A DNA stretch of 64,000 nucleotides from Arthrobacter tumbae (lineage in GTDB: Bacteria > Actinomycetota > Actinomycetes > Actinomycetales > Micrococcaceae). The DNA lies in the NCBI RefSeq assembly GCF_016907495.1, contig NZ_JAFBCC010000001.1, positions 124,001 to 188,000 on the forward strand, in the 5' to 3' direction. The notes beneath the pieces were generated by a model. The model did not search any database, was not told where the DNA came from, and saw only the letters and a list, made by a program, of their open reading frames with translations. A program made the translations under genes and the position numbers. This document shows, one piece after another, positions 43,609 to 51,062 of the stretch (positions are counted from its first letter, which is position 1; each line of letters starts with the position of its first letter).

Positions 43609-44331
43609 TCACGGTGATTGCGCTGGCAGGGGCTGCCGGACGCTGCCGTCCGGGACCGGCCCGGCATAGCGATAGAGCCGCGGCGGCCGGTGCCGTGTGC
43701 CCGTGAGGTACTCATCGGTGGCCTCGATATGGGGAGTTGCGCGAAGCTGCCGACGGAAGTTGGCGGGGTCCAGTTCCTTGTCGAGTACCGCCTCGTACAC
43801 CTCGCGGACCTGCGCAAGTGTGAAGCGTTCCCCCAGGAGGTGGTAGGCAATCGAGCCGTATCCCATCTTGTTGCGCAGCCGCCAGAGCGAGTAGTCGACG
43901 ATGTCGTTATGGTCGAACGCGAGGAACTCCAACCGGTCTGCGCGGAACCACTGCACGTTCTCGGATTCGCGCGTCAACGCTGCCTCGTCCGGCTGAACCA
44001 GGGCCCAGTACACGATCGACACCAAACGTTGCCCCACAGAACGGTCCAGGCCGCCAAAGGCGTACAGCTGCTCCAGATAGCGGGGCGCAAGTCCGGTGGT
44101 CTCGAGGAGGTTGCGCGACGCCGCGTCCTGAAGAGATTCCGAGTGCGCCAATGGCCCGCCCGGCAGCGCCCACTGGCCCAGGTATGGCTGGCGAATCCGT
44201 CTCACGAGCGGTAGCCACAGGGTGGGCCGGCCCGAGGACTCACTCGGGCGCAGTGCAAAGATGACCGTGGAGATCGCCAGTGACGGCGGCTGCACGTGTC
44301 TCTCGGATACGTTCGCTGACAGTGCATTCAT
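43609..44331 (-). CDS. nrtR: NrtR-type regulator of NAD synthesis (Nudix-like domain + winged helix)
   Basis: This 240-residue protein starts at ATG 44329-44331 (MNALSANVSERHVQPP). The N-terminal Nudix-like domain includes LPLVRRIRQPYLGQWALPGG followed by LQDAASRNLLETTGL; the Nudix box lacks the canonical REXXEE and is probably non-catalytic, sensing ADP-ribose. The C-terminal winged helix covers ~150-220 (AYHLLGERFTLAQVREVYEA, then RRQLRATPHIEATDEYL). NrtR represses NAD genes when the NAD pool is high. It leads nadABC-desulfurase with a 78-nt gap, and a perfect operator lies upstream, so it likely autoregulates the operon. Confidence 0.92.
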   Translation of the reverse strand: MNALSANVSERHVQPPSLAISTVIFALRPSESSGRPTLWLPLVRRIRQPYLGQWALPGGPLAHSESLQDAASRNLLETTGLAPRYLEQLYAFGGLDRSVGQRLVSIVYWALVQPDEAALTRESENVQWFRADRLEFLAFDHNDIVDYSLWRLRNKMGYGSIAYHLLGERFTLAQVREVYEAVLDKELDPANFRRQLRATPHIEATDEYLTGTRHRPPRLYRYAGPVPDGSVRQPLPAQSP

Positions 44332-44351
44332 ATGGCCCTCCTCCCGGCCCG

Positions 44352-44380
44352 TTACTTATAGTCACTATGACTATAAGTAA
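44352..44380 (-). promoter_or_regulatory. NrtR operator
   Basis: TTACTTATAGTCA and its exact complement TGACTATAAGTAA flank the trinucleotide CTA, a perfect 13-bp inverted repeat ending 20 nt upstream of nrtR. The TATAGTCA / TGACTATA core matches the actinobacterial NrtR site I remember. Confidence 0.88.
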
Positions 44381-44495
44381 TACTAGACCGCCGCTCCAGC
44401 TCACGACGAATCTCCGCGGTCTATGACGCGCCATACCGGATAATTCTGGGGATTTCATGGGAAATTACCGGCCGATTTGCATCCGAACAGAAGCG

Positions 44496-44509
44496 GTGAC
44501 TAAAGTCAC
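44496..44509. promoter_or_regulatory. CRP/GlxR-like binding site
   Basis: GTGACTAAAGTCAC has the GTGA-N6-TCAC core of CRP-family sites; the extended left half is GGTGA and the right half TCACA. It lies ~143 nt upstream of the hydrolase start and ~165 nt from nrtR. Which gene it serves is unclear. Confidence 0.5.
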
Positions 44510-44651
44510 ACGGGTTGGCCACTGCTGGCCGGGCGGCGGAGATCTGTTCAATGAAGCACAGTTCTCTGCCGCATTTTCTTTTCGCACGAGAGTCCTGCTT
44601 CGGGGCGCTAGAGTGCAAGTAAGACCGCAGCAAGAGCACCCGGAGGAACTC

Positions 44652-45452
44652 ATGGGACGTCACAGCGATCATCTGGTCGAGGGAACAAACCCGGGGTTGA
44701 ACGTCGCCATCCACGATCCTGCCGGTCCGTCGGCACTACGCCCTGTCCTACTCCTCCACGGATTCGCCTCCTCGGCCAGGCTCAACTGGGAAGATTCCGG
44801 ATGGGTTCGCGCACTCACGGCCGCCGGCCGCAAAGTCATCGTCCTGGACCTTCCTGGCCACGGAGCAAGCTCAGCTCCCGAAGAAATGGACTCCTACTCC
44901 CCCAGCCGCATCCGCGCGGACCTCCTCCAGGTTCTGCTGGATGCGCACGTCCACCCCCTCACGGAAGACCAGCCGGGCAGTGGCGTTGACATCATCGGGT
45001 ACTCGCTCGGTTCCCGCCTTGCCTGGGAATTCGGTGCCACGCAGCCGGAACTGGTCCACCGCATGGTGCTGGGCGGACCCGGAACCGGTGACCCACTGGC
45101 GGCCTTCGACCTCGACGCCGCGCAACGCTTCCTGACCGACGGAACTCCCATTCCGGACGAGTCGACCAATAGTCTGCTTCGGATGGCCCGACTCATTCCG
45201 ACAAACGACGTTTTTGCCCTGCTCACCATGGTTGAGGCAATCAAGCGCGAACCTTTCGTGCCGGGTGACGCGGTGCCTCACATGCCCCTGCTCCTGGTGG
45301 CTGGAGACGGGGACGAGCGGGCGCGCACCCTCCCGGAACTGGCGGAACTGAGCAGCCAGGCAGAGATACTTTGGCTTCCTGGACGCACCCATACCAACGC
45401 AGTAACTTCCCGGACGTTCAAGAGCGCAGCCATCAACTTCCTCGCTGCGTAA
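44652..45452 (+). CDS. Alpha/beta-hydrolase
   Basis: The protein has 266 residues from the ATG at 44652, immediately after GGAGGAACTC; the open frame further upstream lacks a ribosome site. LLLHGFASSARLNWEDSGWV is the oxyanion region, DLPGHGASSAPEEMD follows, and the nucleophile elbow is DIIGYSLGSRLAWEFGATQPE. The acid lies around VAGDGDERARTLPELAELS and the His in LPGRTHTNAVTSRTFK. It is a soluble intracellular-type hydrolase with unknown substrate. Confidence 0.92.
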   Translation: MGRHSDHLVEGTNPGLNVAIHDPAGPSALRPVLLLHGFASSARLNWEDSGWVRALTAAGRKVIVLDLPGHGASSAPEEMDSYSPSRIRADLLQVLLDAHVHPLTEDQPGSGVDIIGYSLGSRLAWEFGATQPELVHRMVLGGPGTGDPLAAFDLDAAQRFLTDGTPIPDESTNSLLRMARLIPTNDVFALLTMVEAIKREPFVPGDAVPHMPLLLVAGDGDERARTLPELAELSSQAEILWLPGRTHTNAVTSRTFKSAAINFLAA

Positions 45453-45514
45453 CAATCATCGAACGTGTCGGCGCTCCGGCGCGGTGGCGGTCTCCCGCAC
45501 CGCCCCGAGCAGGG

Positions 45515-45548
45515 TAGAATGGTCGAGGTGATCAGCATGCTTATCACC
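45515..45548 (+). promoter_or_regulatory. Kinase-gene promoter -10 and 22-bp palindrome at the expected start site
   Basis: TAGAAT (45515-45520) is a good -10. At 45527-45548 lies a 22-bp palindrome with a single mismatched pair: arms GGTGAT and ATCACC enclose AGCATGCT with one unpaired base each side. It is placed where a repressor would block initiation. No regulator matching it is identifiable here. Confidence 0.55.
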
Positions 45549-45592
45549 CGCTGTTCACCCCATAACTTTTCTTTCTTCCCCGGAGGTCTCAC

Positions 45593-46555
45593 GTGGATGA
45601 ACTCCTGGCCGAGCGTTACCAACCCATTGAGTTGATTGGTACCGGCGGCGCAGCATCGGTGTTTCGGGCACTGGACCGAAACCTCGGCCGGGACGTGGCA
45701 GTCAAGGTTTTCAACCCCACCACCTCCGATGACGACGATTACCGGCGTCAGCATACGGAGACACTGCTGCTGTCCACGCTGAACCACCCCGGGCTGGTGA
45801 CACTTCATGATGCCGGACTGCAGGATGACGGCAGCGGCAAGACCACCAGCTTTCTCGTCATGGAACTGGTGGACGGACTGGACCTGCGCAAGCTTTTGAA
45901 GAGCGGTCCGCTGTCTTCCGAGCACGTGGCCCAACTGGGTGCGGATCTCGCAGATGCGCTGGCCTACATTCACTCCCAGGGTGTCATTCACCGTGACGTG
46001 AAGCCGGCAAACATTCTGATGTATCACTCCGGGGAACAGGACACACGGCTCTACCCCAAGCTGACCGACTTCGGGATTGCCCGCATGGTGGATGCAACCC
46101 ACTCCACCGCACATGGTGCCACCATCGGCACGGCCAACTACCTCAGCCCGGAGCAGGCCGAGGGCACGCAGGTGGAACCCAGCAGCGACATTTACTCGCT
46201 TGGTCTCGTGCTTCTGGAATGCCTGACCGGGGAGAAGGCGTTTCCTGGCCCCGTCGTCGAGGCTGCCGTGGCCCGCCTCCTACGGGACCCGGACGTTCCT
46301 GAATCCCTCGGCACTGAGTGGGTCAACCTCCTCACCCGCATGACCGCCAGGGATCCGCGGTCGCGCCCCGACGCGCATGAGGTCGCGCTTGCGCTCCGTG
46401 TGGGAAGCGACACCGACAACGACGGCGGCATGGTACTCAAGCGGCCGGCGCCCAGCGACACTCAGGCAGATACACCCGACGTGATTACTGGCGGCGTCAC
46501 CACCGGCAACGTTCACATCCCCGAACCGCCGTCCCACGCCCCTTCACTGGGTTAG
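45593..46555 (+). CDS. Soluble Hanks-type serine/threonine protein kinase
   Basis: This 320-residue protein starts at a GTG behind CGGAGGTCTCAC. The kinase domain spans ~9-265. The glycine loop is LIGTGGAASVF, the ATP lysine is Lys38 in VAVKVF, the catalytic loop HRDVKPANIL has Asp135, and DFGIARM (Asp159) and GTANYLSPEQAEG mark the activation segment; SSDIYSLGLVLLECLTG follows. No transmembrane helix or PASTA domain is present; a ~50-residue Pro/Thr/Asp-rich tail ends the protein. It therefore probably phosphorylates cytosolic targets. The convergent acidic-protein gene ends 13 nt away. Confidence 0.94.
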   Translation: MDELLAERYQPIELIGTGGAASVFRALDRNLGRDVAVKVFNPTTSDDDDYRRQHTETLLLSTLNHPGLVTLHDAGLQDDGSGKTTSFLVMELVDGLDLRKLLKSGPLSSEHVAQLGADLADALAYIHSQGVIHRDVKPANILMYHSGEQDTRLYPKLTDFGIARMVDATHSTAHGATIGTANYLSPEQAEGTQVEPSSDIYSLGLVLLECLTGEKAFPGPVVEAAVARLLRDPDVPESLGTEWVNLLTRMTARDPRSRPDAHEVALALRVGSDTDNDGGMVLKRPAPSDTQADTPDVITGGVTTGNVHIPEPPSHAPSLG

Positions 46556-46568
46556 CACCTTCAGCGCT

Positions 46569-46736
46569 TCACCCTGCGTCCTCGTCCGGGTCTTCCTCCG
46601 GTTCGAAGCTGCTGGGCTCCTCAGTGGTTGTGGCGCCAACACCGTCGTCGTTGTTGGGTATGGTTCCTTCCGGCTCCGTGCTGGTGGAATCCTCGCCCTG
46701 GCCGTCTTGCTCTCGGTCGCGTGAATCATTCGTCAT
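46569..46736 (-). CDS. Short acidic protein of unknown function
   Basis: This 55-codon ORF starts at ATG 46734-46736, directly after a near-perfect GGAGGTCACC ribosome site. It begins MTNDSRDREQDGQGED and ends SFEPEEDPDEDAG, so it is strongly acidic and probably disordered, with 18 Asp or Glu. A TAGGAT -10-like motif lies ~40 nt upstream. The ribosome site and compact position support translation, but no homology is known to me. It is convergent with the kinase gene, from which an interaction could be tested. Confidence 0.7.
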   Translation of the reverse strand: MTNDSRDREQDGQGEDSTSTEPEGTIPNNDDGVGATTTEEPSSFEPEEDPDEDAG

Positions 46737-46872
46737 GGTGACCTCCGTAGTTGGAACCGGATCGTTACACCTTCGATCCTAGGGTCATCGGTGTCGCCGG
46801 CGAAAGGTGCCGCCACAGATCACGGGAACACCAGCGGCCGAAAGACGGCACCCGCCAGGGTCGCCCAGCGAG

Positions 46873-47748
46873 TCATTTGAGGAACCTGGACGTCCGCCGA
46901 TCCGCAAGCGGCTTACCTCCTGTCTGGCAGGTCGGGCAGTATTGGAGCGCGGAATTGGCGAATGAGACCTCGCGGACGGTGTCGCCGCATACGGGGCAGA
47001 GCTCGCCGGTCCGGCCATGAACCTTCATCTCCCGCCGCTTGGAATCCTTCAACTCCTTCGCCGGTTTGCCTGCAGCCGCGGTGATGGCTGCTTCCAGGAC
47101 CGAATGCATCGCGTGGTGAAGCACCCCCAGTTGCTCATCGCCCAGCTTCGACGCGAGTGCGAACGGAGACAGTCGCGCGGCGTGCAGAATCTCATCACTG
47201 TAGGCATTGCCGATTCCCGCAATGAAGGACTGGTCCCGCAGCGCACCCTTCACCTGGCTGCGGTGCCCATGGAGCATGGCCACGAACTGCTCCTGACCGA
47301 CGTCGAGCGCTTCCGGCCCCAACCTGCTCAGACCCGGAACCTCTGCGACCTCCCGGACGAGGTAGACCGCCGCCGACTTCTTTGTGCCGGCTTCGGTGAG
47401 ATCAAATCCGTCTCCTGCAGGCTCCGAGCATCTCAGCCTCAACGCAATCGGACCCTTGCCCGGCCGCAGGGCGGTGTCCGGGAGGGTGTCAGACCAACGC
47501 AGCCACCCTGCCCGCGCCAGATGCATCACCAGATACACGCCTTCAAGGCTGAGGATGAGGAACTTGCCCCTCCTGTCGACGCCGGTGAACGCCTTCGCAG
47601 ACACCGCAGCAAGCGGGACCCCGGCAGTCTTCAGCACTGCAAAAGAGCCAAGCTCAATGCTTCCGACACGGGCGGGTGCACCGCCCTGGGGCACCAATTT
47701 ACTGGCCAGGAACTGGGCGAGTCCCTGTACCTCAGGCATCTCCGGCAT
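46873..47748 (-). CDS. Formamidopyrimidine-DNA glycosylase family protein (Fpg/Nei)
   Basis: The protein has 291 residues from the ATG at 47746-47748 (MPEMPEVQGL), because Pro2 and Glu3 are the catalytic nucleophile and acid and must follow the initiator; the longer frame is rejected. DRRGKFLILSL carries the conserved Lys. The helix-two-turn-helix shows IAGIGNAYSDEILHAARLSP, and the C-terminal zinc finger reads CPVCGDTVREVSFANSALQ then CPTC. It excises oxidised bases and nicks DNA. MutM versus Nei specificity is unresolved. Confidence 0.93.
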   Translation of the reverse strand: MPEMPEVQGLAQFLASKLVPQGGAPARVGSIELGSFAVLKTAGVPLAAVSAKAFTGVDRRGKFLILSLEGVYLVMHLARAGWLRWSDTLPDTALRPGKGPIALRLRCSEPAGDGFDLTEAGTKKSAAVYLVREVAEVPGLSRLGPEALDVGQEQFVAMLHGHRSQVKGALRDQSFIAGIGNAYSDEILHAARLSPFALASKLGDEQLGVLHHAMHSVLEAAITAAAGKPAKELKDSKRREMKVHGRTGELCPVCGDTVREVSFANSALQYCPTCQTGGKPLADRRTSRFLK

Positions 47749-47859
47749 GGCACTACGGTACAGCGGGAGGTCTCCCCTGCGAGCGCGGCGCCACGAGAAC
47801 AGTTTGCGGCAACAGGGCAACAGGTCTTCCACTACCGTGGAGGAAGGAGCAGGTGAACG

Positions 47860-48570
47860 GTGTCGGCTCCGTCCGGGAAGGAATCAGGAACACAAACGAT
47901 GGTCAGCGCAACCGGTGCATCCCGCCGCTCAGCAGGCAGGCCGCTGAACAGGGTCCTCTCCCAGGAAGCAATTACCCGTGCGGCTCTTACACTCATCGAA
48001 ACCCGCGGGTATGAGGGTTTGACCATGTCTTCCCTTGCCCGCGCACTTAAAGTGGCGCCGTCGTCGTTATATAACCACGTGGAATCCAAGGGCGACGTGC
48101 TCATCCTTGTGCAGGACCACGTCATGACCCAGGTGGACGTGTCAGGTTTCGAGTCCGAACCGTGGGAGCAGGCCATCCGCCGGTTCGCCTGGTCCTATCG
48201 CGATGTCTTCACCCGGCACACCCCGCTCATTCCGGTGATCGCCGTGCTGCCCGTGAGCGGTGCACCGCAGACTTTGGCCGTCTATGAGGCGGTCACCGGC
48301 GGCTTTGAGCGGGCCGGCTGGCCGGAACCGTTAATTGTGCCGGCGATCATCGCCCTGGAGTCGTTCATCTTCGGGTCCGCGTTCGACGCGACGGCACCGG
48401 AAACGATTTTCGAATCAGGATCACTGGCCGGAGCCTACCCGCGGTTCACTGCTGCCGTCGCCGCGCGCAAGGATCATGCGGCCCAGCGGCAGGCGGACGC
48501 CGCCTTCGGCCTCGGGCTTGATGCGATGATCGCCGGGCTCAGGGCAGCGGTGGCAGGAAACCCACGATGA
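47860..48570 (+). CDS. TetR-family transcriptional regulator
   Basis: This 236-residue protein starts at a GTG behind AGGAAGGAGC; an ATG 13 codons in is possible. The DNA-binding domain reads LSQEAITRAALTLIETRGYE and LTMSSLARALKVAPSSLYNH followed by VESKGDVLIL. The C-terminal ligand domain (FAWSYRDVFTRHTPLIPVI, LESFIFGSAFDATAPE) resembles TetR C-terminal type 1 domains. It is divergent from the glycosylase gene (~111 nt) and stands alone on its strand; its target is unknown. Confidence 0.92.
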   Translation: MSAPSGKESGTQTMVSATGASRRSAGRPLNRVLSQEAITRAALTLIETRGYEGLTMSSLARALKVAPSSLYNHVESKGDVLILVQDHVMTQVDVSGFESEPWEQAIRRFAWSYRDVFTRHTPLIPVIAVLPVSGAPQTLAVYEAVTGGFERAGWPEPLIVPAIIALESFIFGSAFDATAPETIFESGSLAGAYPRFTAAVAARKDHAAQRQADAAFGLGLDAMIAGLRAAVAGNPR

Positions 48571-48644
48571 CGGGGGCCCTCGCGTAATTTGCACCACTGG
48601 GCGACGTCAGCCACGGAACGACGCCAGCGGCGGCCGGGCATGCG

Positions 48645-48691
48645 AAAGGCCGGCTCGGTGGGCTGGGGGAACCCGTGGCGAGCCGGCCTTT
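48645..48691. terminator. Hairpin between TetR and MHS transporter genes
   Basis: AAAGGCCGGCTCG (48645-48657) and its exact complement (48679-48691) form a 13-bp stem whose ends are A- and T-rich, with CTT following. It could serve both convergent transcripts. The rest of 48571-48826 shows no gene. Confidence 0.7.
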
Positions 48692-48826
48692 CTTGTACCG
48701 GACCCGTCAGTCCGGCGGCGGGCCCCTCGTACAAGGCCCGTCTTGATTCTCAGTGTATGAAGTGCCGGTAACGGACGCCATGGGGAGAACTACCCATGGC
48801 GGTATCCAGCCGCCCCGGCGTTCCTG

Positions 48827-50164
48827 CTACTTGGCCTGCTTGTGAGCAGCGCCGGCGTGCAGCGGCAGCCCGCGTGTCTCCTTCACCATGGTCACAGCCA
48901 CGAAGGAGATGACGCAGAGCACCATGATGTAGACGCCGATCGAGATCGAAGAACCGGTGCCCGTCAGCAACGCCTCGGCAATCAGCGGAGCGAAGGCACC
49001 ACCGAGAATCGCGCCCAGTGCATAGCCGATGCCGATGCCGGAGTACCGCACGTTCGCTGGAAACATCTCGGCGTACATTGCGGACATCGGCCCGTAGGAC
49101 AACCCGAGACCGATCGTGAGGACGAACAATGCGACACCGTAAGCGAGAATACTGCGCGTGTCGATCATCAGGAACAGTGGGATCATCCAGACGAAGACGA
49201 TCGCATAGCCGATCTGGAAGGTACGCACCCGGCCGATCCGGTCCGAGAGGATGCCTCCGTACATGGTGAAGATCAGCCAACCGAACGACGCGAGGAGGGT
49301 CGCGAACAGCACGGGTCCACCGGGCATGCCCAGCGTGCGCTGCGCGTACGCCGAGAAGAAGGCGATGAGTAGGTACCCCGCCGCGTTGTTCGCGATGAAG
49401 ATTGCTGCAGTCAGGACAACCTGCTTGGTGTTGTGGCGGAACAGCTCCTTCAGCGGAACGGAAGACTCCTGCTTCCGCTCGGTCATTTCCTTGAAGACCG
49501 GGCTCTCAGCGACCGCCTTGCGGATGAAGTAGCCAACCACGATCAGGACCACGGAGAGCAGGAATGGAACCCGCCAGCCCCAGGCAAGGAAGTCTTCCTG
49601 CGACATGGAGGAGCGCAGCAGGAACAGCACCAGCGTTGCGATGATCATTCCAACGGGAACACCGATCTGAGGGTATGCGCCCCAGAAGCCGCGCTTGTGA
49701 ACCGGAGCGTGCTCGACCGCCATCAGGGCCGCACCGCCCCATTCGCCGCCGGCCGAGAATCCCTGCAGGATGCGCAGCAGCATCAACAGGATCGGCGCCG
49801 CCACGCCGATCTGCGCGTACGTCGGCAGAAGCCCGATCAGAGCAGTGGCCGAGCCCATCATGACCAGGGTGAAGACGAGCATGGCCTTGCGGCCGATGCG
49901 ATCTCCCAGGTGACCGGCGACTACCGCTCCGAGCGGCCGGAAGAAGAAGCTGATGCCGATGGTGGCCCAGGAGACCAGCTGCGCCAGGCCCGGGCTGTCC
50001 TCGTTCAGCGGCGCAAAGTACAACTGGGCGAAGACGAGCCCCGCGGCCTGCGCGAAAATGAAGAAGTCGTACCATTCGATGGTGGTACCAACCATGGTTC
50101 CGGCAACGACCTTGCGGTCCTCCCGAGACATGCGCTGCCGGGGGGCAGCCGTTGAAGACGTCAT
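48827..50164 (-). CDS. MHS-family MFS transporter (metabolite:H+ symporter)
   Basis: This 445-residue protein has 12 predicted membrane segments, starting at ATG 50162-50164. MHS signatures are GTTIEWYDFFIFAQAAGLVF, FFFRPLGAVVAGHLGDRIGR and RILQGFSAGGEWGGAALMAV, then GAYPQIGVPVG. This family includes shikimate, proline/betaine, citrate and alpha-ketoglutarate symporters; the substrate is unknown. It is divergent from an IclR regulator, which probably controls uptake of its substrate. Confidence 0.93.
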   Translation of the reverse strand: MTSSTAAPRQRMSREDRKVVAGTMVGTTIEWYDFFIFAQAAGLVFAQLYFAPLNEDSPGLAQLVSWATIGISFFFRPLGAVVAGHLGDRIGRKAMLVFTLVMMGSATALIGLLPTYAQIGVAAPILLMLLRILQGFSAGGEWGGAALMAVEHAPVHKRGFWGAYPQIGVPVGMIIATLVLFLLRSSMSQEDFLAWGWRVPFLLSVVLIVVGYFIRKAVAESPVFKEMTERKQESSVPLKELFRHNTKQVVLTAAIFIANNAAGYLLIAFFSAYAQRTLGMPGGPVLFATLLASFGWLIFTMYGGILSDRIGRVRTFQIGYAIVFVWMIPLFLMIDTRSILAYGVALFVLTIGLGLSYGPMSAMYAEMFPANVRYSGIGIGYALGAILGGAFAPLIAEALLTGTGSSISIGVYIMVLCVISFVAVTMVKETRGLPLHAGAAHKQAK

Positions 50165-50189
50165 TGTTACTCCAAGTGGACGGACTGAA

Positions 50190-50211
50190 TTACCGACAGA
50201 ACGTTCGGTAA
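50190..50211. promoter_or_regulatory. Inverted repeat near the MHS gene start
   Basis: TTACCGA (50190-50196) and TCGGTAA (50205-50211) form an inverted repeat with an 8-nt spacer, and a perfect 8-bp palindrome GAACGTTC (50199-50206) lies inside. It is 26 nt upstream of the MHS start and is a candidate operator for the IclR regulator. Confidence 0.5.
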
Positions 50212-50292
50212 CTGTGGTTCAGATCATACTCGCAATGGACACCGCGCCGCAGTAATTACCGGCAGCCGACACATACATAGCGAGTCACCGGC

Positions 50293-50346
50293 GTTCAACC
50301 GTCGAAGAGTTCGATAGTTGAACATATCGTTCCGATATAGAATAAT
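50293..50346 (+). promoter_or_regulatory. IclR-gene promoter with spacer palindrome and flanking inverted repeat
   Basis: TTGAAC (50318-50323) and AATAAT (50341-50346) are separated by 17 nt, a near-consensus promoter. The spacer contains ATATCG-TTC-CGATAT (50324-50338), a perfect 6-bp inverted repeat. GTTCAAC (50293-50299) and GTTGAAC (50317-50323) form a second inverted repeat over the -35. The predicted start is within a few nt of the GTG, so the IclR transcript may be leaderless. Confidence 0.6.
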
Positions 50347-50354
50347 AGCGAAGT

Positions 50355-51062
50355 GTGAGCCCTGACACAACAGCCCAGCACTCGCAGACCCTTTCCCGCG
50401 GTCTGCGTTCCCTCGAGATTCTGGCGGATGCCCCGCGGGGGTTATCAATCGCCGAGCTGTCCGCAGCACTGGGGGTTCACCGCTCCATTGCCTACCGGAT
50501 CGTCCGCACGCTGGAGGACCATTCCCTCATCGTCAGGGATGATGCCGGCAAGATCACGTCCGGACCTGGTCTGGCCGCCCTCGCGCGCGGGGTATCCCGT
50601 GACCTGCAGACTGCAGCGCTGCCTGAACTGACAGTTCTGGCGAACGAACTCGGCATGACTGCGTTCGTCGCCGTCTGGGACCGCCACGATTGCGTGACTT
50701 TGGTGACGGTCGAGCCACGTCACTCCAGCGCTGCCGTCGCCCAGCGGCCGGGAACACGGCATGCCTTCAGCGCGGGCGCTCCGGGCATCGCAATCCAGTC
50801 CGCGGTGAGCCAGGAGGATTGGGAGCGGCTGGCGCCAGGCCAGCTGTACCGGGAAGAAGCTGCTGCAGCGCGCTTGCAGGGCTTCGCCACCAGTCATGAT
50901 GAGGTGATCGCCGGTTTGTCATCCGTGGCCGCTCCCATCCGGGTCTCCGGCGGACTGCCTGCGGCAGTGGCCGTCGTCTATATCCGCTCCGCCCATCCGG
51001 AGGCTGAACTCGGCCTGCGGATTGCGGGCAGCGCCCGCACCATCGAGGAACAGCTCAGCTGA
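50355..51062 (+). CDS. IclR-family transcriptional regulator
   Basis: This 235-residue protein starts at a GTG with no ribosome site; the promoter position suggests leaderless translation. The winged helix shows SRGLRSLEILADAPRGLSIA, ELSAALGVHRSIAYRIVRTL and EDHSLIVRDDAGKITSGPGL. The C-terminal effector domain has LANELGMTAFVAVWDRHDCV, HAFSAGAPGIAI and FATSHDEVIAGLSSVAAPIR. It probably controls the divergent MHS transporter. Its last 8 bp overlap the 3' end of the convergent MFS gene. Confidence 0.93.
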   Translation: MSPDTTAQHSQTLSRGLRSLEILADAPRGLSIAELSAALGVHRSIAYRIVRTLEDHSLIVRDDAGKITSGPGLAALARGVSRDLQTAALPELTVLANELGMTAFVAVWDRHDCVTLVTVEPRHSSAAVAQRPGTRHAFSAGAPGIAIQSAVSQEDWERLAPGQLYREEAAAARLQGFATSHDEVIAGLSSVAAPIRVSGGLPAAVAVVYIRSAHPEAELGLRIAGSARTIEEQLS

